Below, one piece after another: positions 56,623 to 64,000 of a stretch of DNA of 64,000 bases (its first letter is position 1; each line of letters starts with the position of its first letter). The notes below the pieces were generated by a model. The model was not told the DNA's origin. It saw only the letters and a program-made list of their open reading frames with translations, and did not search any database. The translations under genes and the position numbers were made by a program. Source of the DNA: Sporothrix humicola (taxonomy: Eukaryota; Ascomycota; Sordariomycetes; Ophiostomatales; Ophiostomataceae); assembly GCA_021396245.1 (NCBI GenBank), contig WNYE01000021.1:186001-250000 (forward strand), given 5' to 3'.

Positions 56623-59600
56623 GGGACTAGGGGGTGAGTGGTGTTGACTTGTTGTAGTTGGATGTGTCATGATATCTTGGGCGCAATGTTGAACTGGTGA
56701 AAACGGCAAAAGGTGTACCGGCAGCGAGCTGTTGCATCTTGATGCCCCTTCTGGATCTGGTTGATTTTTTCTCTTATTTTCGTTTATTTCCTTTCTTCTC
56801 TATTCTTTTTCTTTCATTTGTCTTTCGATTTACGTCGTGCTTGCTGGATCTGAGTGTAACGGTATGCCCATTTCTTGTTTGTTTCCCTGCCATTTTTGCT
56901 TTCATTGTCTTTTGCACTGCGTTTTGTACTAGACAAGCCGTGATTTTGGAAACAGCTATTTTGGAAAACATTTATTACCCTCTGCCCATACTCCCTTTCT
57001 GTTATGCGATGTGCCTGCTATTTGATATCCTATGTGGATCTTTTCTTGGCTGCGTCTGACTGTGTCTTGGGTCGTCCGGTTTCTACGTCTCTCAGAGGGA
57101 TTATCAAGAACAATAATCTTTCATGCAGCAGGCTTTACGAATCACTTTTCGATGCCGAAGAAACGGGTCGCCAGGCCGACACAGCTGTCACTTTTTGTCT
57201 GTTATTCCTTGCTGCCTGCCCCTGCTTCACAGACTGCCAATCCGAGAACGCCACATGCTCGCGGCTGAGAGATTGGCCCATGACAGTTTTCGGCGTACGT
57301 ATGAACTGGTCAGCCCAGGTGGCGGTGAGGACAAAGGGTCTTTTCAAAAGAAAAGAAAGGGTCCTAGACTCCTAGATCAAGTGAACTTTGATTTGAAGCT
57401 ATTACTTTTCGCTGCTTTTGCTTTGACCATCTCATGTCTGAATTTGCGCCCATCATTTCCCTCGACGGACCTCAGCCGCAGAAATTATTGAAATTAGGAC
57501 ACTGGAGGCCGATCGCAAGCCGTCTTCCGGCAATTTGTTACAGGATAGACATTTTCTTCACTATTCGACGTCTAGATGGCTTTGTGGGTTCGTATGTCTC
57601 AGCACATCTTTTTTTTCTCTTCTCATTTTGGTCTCATGGTGTTGTCGATCAGGATTGTCTCCAAGCAGAGCGAACCATATTAGTGAAATTACGGTATTTT
57701 CATTTCGGCAGATTCTGTATTTTGCACGAAGTACAACGTATTTCATTTTTATCCGTCTTTTTGCAGAGTACCTTTGAAGCCTCACATTTCCTTCAACTCT
57801 CCAAGTCAGAGAACTCACCGTCTGCTCTTTCCCCTCCTGCGGTGCCCCCTGTCTCCTTCCGTTTCTGTTTCACGACGCATCCTTTTCAACACGCTATATT
57901 CCGGCCGTGAGCTGTCACCTCCTGCCTTGTTGGCTCCTTTCAGTTCGTCCCCTCCATCTTTCTTTTGATTTTCTCTATACCTCATCTTTTCGTGTCCCTC
58001 GTCTTCATCCTCTCGTGTGCGTATTTTCCGTAACTGTTCCTATTTGGCTGTTCGGATACGCATGAAACCGAGCCACACTCCAGCAGGATCGTTGTGTGAC
58101 GATGCAAAAAAAGAAATAAGCATCTCCTCGAATCATTTGCATGTGTCAGTTATTTTCTGTGAAAGTGCACATATTATTCTGTCTTTTGTTCTCTTTGTCG
58201 TTTTTCCTCTTTTTTCCAGCCACAGGCCAAAGTGTGTTAGTCGGATGCAGCCAGACCCGCCCCAGACTCTCTTGTGATTTTCACAAGTTTCTTAGTCCTC
58301 TCTCCCCCTGGACGAAAATCACACACAGAAAACACCAGCGCAACGAAAAACAAAATCGATCGATGGCCTCTGATGGCCCCGATCGTAAGACCCCCTGTGA
58401 CGTCCTGTGCCCATTTTATTAGCGGCCCTTTGGCCTGTTCTGCCATTTTCTGCCCAAATTACTCCAAATTCTCAGGTCCAGGACTGGTCCAGACCCAAAA
58501 GTTGACCAGGGGTATGTCCAAGGCCAAGGACACGCCAAATTTTTCTGCGATAGAAGAAAGAGGAAAAGGCACACTGACCTCATAGCACTTTGACTTTTGG
58601 CGTTCTCAACGCGGTCCAAACACAATTTACAACACTCAAGAAGCCCCTGGTCCGAGCTGTGTCGCGAAAGATGTAACACCTTTTTTGACGAAGAAAGAAA
58701 AATCCTCATAGCTGCTTTCCCCAAACGGTGTAAGTGTGGTGGCAGCGAGCTGTTCCAAGGAAACAAGACTGGGAAATGCAAAGAAGTGGTACAAAGTGTG
58801 GCTCGTGAATGATGGCATTCTCCTCTTTCCCAGGAATTGCTACCACAGTAGAAAACATCGCGAGATACGCAGTATGGAGTAGCATTCGTAGATATGACGA
58901 TGATGAGGCACAAAGTGTGTTGCGCGTGATGCAGAACGTAATTCAACAAATTGAAAAGGTCTTTGAAGCGCTTGTGAACCTTGGAATTAAAGATTATCCC
59001 CTTCACTTTGAGCCTTTCTCTCTGTCGTTCCTGCCTTCTGTCACGGCATCTCTTCCGTTGTTTATCGTACGTCTTCTGCCAGTCGCTCCTTCTCACTGTA
59101 TCTCGCATCTCATCTTCAATTTGATGTGACCATCCTTGCTTCTTTCCTTCAGCTGTAAATGGGCCCACTTGCTCTTTCCATTTTACGTTATTCTTTGCTC
59201 TTTCTTTTTTTCCTCAGTACGGAGTACGTTTATTTCTTTTTCCCTTGTTCCTGACCTCTCACAGTCGTCCTTTCCCTATTACGGCCTCCCCCCACCAGCC
59301 ACTCACTGCCGTCTGATGACGTATCATGCGCCAGCCCGTCTCCAGGCATCCTCATTTTTTCTCAGGCGCAAGGCAAGAGCACCGTTTCTCTAGCGGGTCC
59401 CTCCTGCCCTTTTTCTTTCCTGCGCTCTCAATCATCTCCACTAAAAAAAGGAGAAAATAGAAACAAGATGAGTCTAGTGCCAAAAGTTGAGGAAACATCA
59501 ACAAGGCCGAGAAAGCCAAGGAAATGAAGACCACCAACAAGTCGACAAATTCTTTTAGTGTCCACTCTGTCGCTATTCTGCACACTGAAAATAGCGACAG

Positions 59601-61147
59601 ACTGACGGGTGCCTGTCGCGACGGTCCAGGCACAGGGAATCTTCGCTGTTTTTAGCGACGATCCGGCAGACAAAGACGAAAAAGACGAAGAAAACGGAAC
59701 ACGGAAGCAAAACCGAGGCCCAGAATCCAGAATGCAGCATCACACTGTCACCAATTGAAGCGCGGGTTGGAGGCAGACGAGAGAACGAACCGCCCTCAGT
59801 GAGCGACAGAAAAAGAAACGAAACGCGGAAACGCAGTGGAATCCATCTCTCTTCCGTCAGCCGAACGGCAGTTGCTTGTTCCCGCCTTTTTTTTTTCTTC
59901 TTTTCTTTTCTTTTCTTTTGTCGTCACTCTTATTTGGTGGTTTCTTTTCCTGGAGTGGCAGTGAGAGAGATCGTGGGGTGCTAGAGTGCCTGACTACAAA
60001 GCACCCGAGGCACTGAGAAAGAATGTTTACGAGGACTTTCACCGCAGCACAGCACTTTTGCTTTTCACCGGGAACGACGACGCCCGGGCAGTTTGCGCGT
60101 CGAGTGTGGCCGAGACAAAAGACAACGCCACTGACAACCCACTGAACCACCGAACCATTGGAAGTGCTCGTGGCTGGTGGGCCTTGGCCACATCACGGGC
60201 AGACGGCCTGGCCGTTTTTTCCTGAGCCAAGCTGGGAGGCAGCCCTGTACCGTGACGACGATAGTGTCTGTTGTCCTGCTTGTCCTTGACTTTGGATCGT
60301 GCGTCAACCATCAACCAAGACGGGAGAGACCAAACAGCAAGGCACGACGGCACTTGATCCGTTACTACTGAATACTCTTGGATTCTCTCACACCCGTCCA
60401 CCGTCTGGCACTTCTGATGACGTCGCACCCCTGTCTCACCACCCCTGCTCGCCCTGTTCTTCACATTTGCTGGCTTGCACGCTTGGACAAAACTACACTC
60501 TTTTTTGCTTTTTTGGAGCTTGTTGCTGCTCCACCCAAACAATAAACCAAGCGCCACCGTATTGGCGGCCACCCCTGTCCAGTGACGATGTTTGACGTTT
60601 TCTTTTTCTCTGCTGTGAGCGTGTCCGTCACAATACACGGCGTATTACGGCACAGTTTCTGCTCTTGACGTCTTTTCAGGTGGACTGAGAGGGTACAAGG
60701 TACTTTGTACCTGTGACGATCGGCACCTTGTTTTCCTCTCGTCCTCTTCTCTTGTTTTGCGTATTCCCCTTTTGGGACAAGGCCTGCTCCCTCCTACGTC
60801 GTCTCTCCCTGTCGTTCGTCAGTCGACCTGCGGTTGTGCCCAGGCCACTTGCCTGAAACTGTCTCGCGGTGTCCCCAGGTCTCTCAAGCTCTTGAGTTTT
60901 TGGGTTCTTGGGTTCTTGGGCTTGCTTCTCACTCGTCCTCCATCCGTTTATATCTTGACCGTCCGCCACCTTCGAATCCCACGTTTTTCTTTTCTTTTCT
61001 TATTCATTCCATTTTATCATTCACATTCCTGTCCTACATTGGGTCACAGCCTTGCACCTTCACTTCACTCTCTTCACACACTCTCTCACAACCTCACTCT
61101 CTCTTCACATATCCCTTCATTGTTTTTATAACAAAAACAACAACACA
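56623..61147. other. intergenic region and probable leader of the SUR7-like gene
   Basis: No convincing gene is seen. Two overlapping frames at 58419-59168 (-) and 58809-59129 (+) are the longest, but they overlap in opposite directions and show no domain. One copy of the 9-mer TACGGAGTA is at 59218. The last kilobase is pyrimidine-rich on the + strand and has a typical ACAACAACACA leader before the ATG at 61148. Confidence 0.5.
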
Positions 61148-61846
61148 ATGGCCCGCACTGGCTTCTTCCACCACATCGGCAGCTTCTTGCTGTTCGCCGC
61201 CACGATCCTGCTGCTGGTCGTGACCATTTCGTCGCCCGTCGTCGACAACATCTCGATGCTCAAGGTCGACCTTGGCAACGCCACAAGCGATCACCAATCC
61301 GCCATCACGTTTGGCACGTTTGGCTGGTGCACAGTCGGTACTGCCAGCGGCCACGATGCCTGCTCGCCCAAGAAGGTCGGCTACAACCCTGCTGCGATTA
61401 TCGCCAATGCTGACGGCACCGACAACTTCTCCAACGCTTCGGAGGACTCGACCAAGGCCCTGACCCGCGTCATGGTCCTGCACCCCGTCGCCACTGGTAT
61501 CTCCTTTATTGCTTTCCTGCTGGCTGTCGGCGCCGGTGTCGTCGGCTCGTTCCTCGGCTCGCTTGTTTCTCTCCTCGCCTTTATCATCACCGCCATTGTG
61601 CTTATCACCGATTTCGTGCTCTTCCACCTGGTCAAGAAGCACGTCAACGACGACGGCTCGGGCTCCAAGGCCAGCTACGGCGTCGGTCTGTGGCTGATCC
61701 TGGCTGCCGGTATTTGCCTGCTGCTCGGCGCGATTATCACCTTCGTCACCTGCTGCAGCTCGCGTCTGCACCGCCAGCGCGGCTCGTCCAGCGGCAAGGT
61801 CGACCCGGCCTACGTCGCCCAGCCCCGCCGCCGCCGCTTCTTCTAA
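61148..61846 (+). CDS. SUR7/PalI-family four-helix membrane protein
   Basis: This is a single-exon gene of 232 aa starting at the ATG after an A/C-rich leader. It has four transmembrane segments, at about 9-29, 110-133, 138-162 and 179-201. The first extracellular loop contains the claudin-like W-x-C...C pattern (FGWCTVGT...ACSPKKVGYNPA, W60, C61, C72) and two N-glycosylation sites (N44, N96). A conserved ALTRVMVLHPVA stretch precedes helix 2. The tail is basic (PRRRRFF). This fits the SUR7/PalI (pali) family, whose members include eisosome proteins Sur7/Fmp45 and the pH-sensing Rim9/PalI. It looks more like the filamentous-fungal Sur7-like group than PalI, which carries a long C-terminal tail. 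The plasma-membrane location is inferred from the family. Confidence 0.88.
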   Translation: MARTGFFHHIGSFLLFAATILLLVVTISSPVVDNISMLKVDLGNATSDHQSAITFGTFGWCTVGTASGHDACSPKKVGYNPAAIIANADGTDNFSNASEDSTKALTRVMVLHPVATGISFIAFLLAVGAGVVGSFLGSLVSLLAFIITAIVLITDFVLFHLVKKHVNDDGSGSKASYGVGLWLILAAGICLLLGAIITFVTCCSSRLHRQRGSSSGKVDPAYVAQPRRRRFF

Positions 61847-62860
61847 ACGAGCAGCAAAAGGAACTCCCAATATCAACACTTTAGAGTGACCAACCCACGA
61901 AGAGAGGGAGATGTCGATGACTCTCCATAATGACCCGGTGTACGACCAAAAGAATGGCTCGCCTCGGCGGCCTAACTACCTCACGATCGTTTGACGAATA
62001 CAACGCAATCTCGAACTGATTTTTACCTGCATTTTTTTTATCTCTTTATCCTCTATTTGGATTTATGCGATCGAATTCCCCTCGATATCCCCAGTTTTCT
62101 ATCTATATGATATCCCATTCCTTTTTACAAACACTCAAATATGTACCATAATAAGATTTTTAAGAATTAAATCAATAAAATCAATACCATATTAAACATA
62201 AATGCTCAAAATTGCTTGTCCTCGTGCATGAAAGTAAAACCAGTCACAGCCTTGTCATTATTGTCAGAATCAATGCCGTTTCCTCGTATCTCGAGGCTGA
62301 TCGACAAAATCTCACTGCGGTCTACGGTCTGTGATATCATTGCACATTCTTTACCATTCATTCTTCTGCCAATCTTTTGGTCATCCTTCAACAAAATACG
62401 CGTGTCGTTGTGTTGTTCGGCTCTCAATCGAAAAGGTCTGCTGTTCGGGTCGCATTGTGGAGTTTACCAGCAAAAAGAGTGTGGAGAAAACGGCGCTTCT
62501 ATCTTCGCATTCCTTCCCTTTTCTCACACTTTACGCCGGCAATGACGTCAGTGGGTCGAGCCCATCTACGATGGCTGCAACCACATCGACAACACTCGAC
62601 AGCAAAAAAAGCTCTTTGGACGCGACTCACGCGGCTGTTGACTTCCTCAACATTCCTGGTTGCGTTTTCCTTGGTCGACGTTCACTTTGCATCAACGACA
62701 TTGCTGGAGATTCCATCCCTGCTCAATGATCGTAGGCTTTGATTTTTTGCATTTTGTCAGAGGATAAGCCGCGGGAGGGCGCTCACTAAAGTATGAAGAG
62801 AGCATCAGCTTCATTTTCGTAATCGCAGAGTAATAGTAGTCATATAAGTAGGCCTTTTTT
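61847..62860. other. 3' region of the SUR7-like gene and intergenic DNA
   Basis: An AT-rich 3' UTR with an AATAAA near 62175 follows the stop. The frames at 62216-62742 overlap in several registers, and I do not consider them coding. Confidence 0.45.
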
Positions 62861-63430
62861 TAAGCGAGGCTTCGCGAGGCTACTCGATGGCCAGCATAAC
62901 CAGCTTGGGGGTCTGGGGGGTCTTACATAACAGCAGTCTTCACGTGACTGTTTGGTTATCGTAAGATACGAATAGCGCCGGGTAGCCAGTTCGGCGACGG
63001 CGGATAGAACGGCCATCCCCGCCTCCACTAAAAAGCCCTCCAAACCCCCTCCAAACCCCCCAAGAAATACTCAGAGGACCCCTAAAGGCTCAAGAAAATA
63101 GCACTAAGATGCTCAAAAAGCCCTAAAATTCGAGATTTACCGCACCGAACCCACGTTTTCTTTCTAACGTGAAGACGTATTACAGCGGGAGCTACCGCCA
63201 TAAGAACAGTCTGAACCCGGCGATAGCCGTCAGTTATCTAATACCAAAATCGCCCGTTAGCCTCAACCCCTCAACTTGCAAAGGGAAGCTGCCTTTAACA
63301 ACACCGGTTTATCGATTTGAGAACACAACGTATTACGACGCAACCACGTACGACAGACGGTGTACGGCGCACGGCACTCTGTATTTGGACTGCAGAGTTT
63401 TTGAGCTACTGAGTTTTTGAGTTTTAGTCC
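62861..63430. other. compositionally distinct block, possible relic or promoter DNA
   Basis: This block lacks the pyrimidine bias of its flanks. It contains a C-rich tandem segment (CCCTCCAAACC twice, then C-rich), a CACGTG at about 62942, and an 83-codon + frame at 63169-63420. The frame shows no recognisable domain. It may be old mobile-element sequence or simply promoter DNA of the transporter gene; I cannot tell. Confidence 0.25.
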
Positions 63431-63551
63431 ATCGTCGGCCCAAACGTTTGCTCGTTCATCCTCGACTTTTGCGACGGCTTAAGCAAATGCGACTTTAGTC
63501 TATCCTTCCAACGAAAATAGCTGTTTCACGCCGTCCTACCACCTTAGTCAC

Positions 63552-63587
63552 CTCACTCGCCTCACTCGCCTCACTCGCCTCACTCGC
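63552..63587. repeat. four-copy 9-bp tandem repeat (CTCACTCGC)
   Basis: Four perfect tandem copies lie 33 bp upstream of the transporter ATG, so they are probably in its 5' UTR. They could vary in number between strains. Confidence 0.9.
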
Positions 63588-63619
63588 CTAGCCTTGTCCT
63601 CGCTCCATCTTCGGTAACG

Positions 63620-64000
63620 ATGACGATGCCATGGAAACATGTCGCCCGCAGCGGCCGACACAGCTTGCAAGTCCTGCGTCGCAACCCGCTCGCCGAAGTT
63701 TCCGGCGCTCTGGGCGATCTGGGGACTCTGCTGCCTCTCATGACGGCGCTCGCTCTGCAGGGCTCGATATCGCTGTCATCGACGCTCGTCTTTTCGGGCA
63801 TCTTCAACATGGCCACGGGCCTCTGGTTTGGGATTCCACTGCCTGTCCAGCCCATGAAGGCCATCGCAGCCGCTGCCATCGCCGAGAACGCTTCTCTGAG
63901 AGACACGGTCGCTGCTGGCGCACTCGTGAGCGCTGCTGTTTTGTTTCTGGCCGTCACGGGACTGTTGCGACGCCTAGCAGAGGTCATCCCCTCGCCAGTG
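63620..64000 (+). CDS. MOT1-type molybdate transporter, N-terminal part (cut by the window edge)
   Basis: The frame starts MTMPWKHVARSGRHSLQVLRR and stays open to the last base, covering the first 127 residues. The NPLAEVSGALGDLGTLLPLM segment at 22-41 is the hallmark of MOT1, a sulfate-transporter-related family that imports molybdate; a second hallmark, GIPLPVQPMKAIAAAA, follows at about 73-88. At least three hydrophobic helices are visible. The usual length is 400-500 aa, so most of the gene lies outside. An ATG two codons downstream (63626) is an alternative start. Confidence 0.87.
   Translation, partial: MTMPWKHVARSGRHSLQVLRRNPLAEVSGALGDLGTLLPLMTALALQGSISLSSTLVFSGIFNMATGLWFGIPLPVQPMKAIAAAAIAENASLRDTVAAGALVSAAVLFLAVTGLLRRLAEVIPSPV

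Noticed and set aside
58419..59168. 249-codon minus-strand frame overlapping a 106-codon + strand frame
   Set aside because: The two frames conflict, neither shows a domain or splice-supported extension, and the region has no coding-like composition. The + frame has some helical-looking sequence, but not enough to call.
61094..61879. 261-codon minus-strand frame opposite the SUR7-like gene
   Set aside because: It is composition-driven; the + strand frame has four helices and the W-x-C loop.
63580..63987. 135-codon minus-strand frame at the right edge
   Set aside because: The + strand of the same DNA encodes the hallmark MOT1 motifs, so this is the shadow.
1..64000. CRISPR arrays, insertion sequences or a biosynthetic gene cluster
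   Set aside because: The DNA is fungal nuclear sequence. No regular spacer-repeat array, transposase frame, polyketide synthase, peptide synthetase or terpene cyclase is visible.

Overview
The window is a gene-poor stretch of a filamentous ascomycete chromosome. The signs are short spliceosomal introns (about 52-150 bp) with GT...(A)CTAAC/T...AG signals, GC-rich coding regions inside long non-coding intervals, proteins with Q/P/S/G-rich low-complexity arms, and Pezizomycotina-type genes (a WetA-type conidiation regulator, a DUF3433 protein, a SUR7/PalI protein). Sordariomycetes is the most likely class. Any narrower placement, for example Ophiostomatales, would be a guess.

Layout. 1-8.7 kb has no credible gene and is dominated by pyrimidine-rich sequence. 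8.7-11.7 kb encodes a 1,008-aa low-complexity orphan. 11.7-21.2 kb is gene-free. 21.2-24.4 kb encodes a WetA-like regulator. 24.8-28.4 kb is an AT-rich island unlike its surroundings. It holds a tandem direct repeat, a two-exon secreted-lectin-like (possibly CVNH) gene, tRNA-Val(AAC), tRNA-Asp(GTC) and scraps of possible coding sequence. 28.4-33.3 kb is non-coding, apart from a possible 5S rRNA relic. From 33.3 kb genes are denser: an FLC/TRP-like membrane protein (+), a DUF3433 membrane protein (-), a CASTOR-like ACT-domain protein (-), a METTL25/RRNAD1-like methyltransferase (-) divergent from mitochondrial ribosomal protein uS13m (+), a zinc membrane dipeptidase (-), an Rgd2-type F-BAR/DEP/RhoGAP protein (+), a SUR7/PalI four-helix membrane protein (+), and the start of a MOT1-type molybdate transporter (+) cut by the window edge.

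There are no operons. Several products nevertheless share cell-surface and signalling themes: FLC/TRP and DUF3433 (membrane and calcium-linked), the RhoGAP and SUR7 proteins (cortical polarity, eisosomes, cell wall), the CASTOR-like ACT protein (possible amino-acid sensing) and WetA (spore maturation). I infer no physical pathway from their proximity.

No obvious new multi-gene system is present. The best leads are the AT-rich tRNA island with its lectin-like gene and fragmentary exons, a RhoGAP domain lacking the arginine finger, a CASTOR-like protein interrupted by a glycine tract, an over-represented intergenic 9-mer (TACTCCGTA), and a strand-polarised pyrimidine bias that marks leaders and includes one orphan block pointing to no gene. 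All family assignments were made by eye from the sequence. No database search was run.
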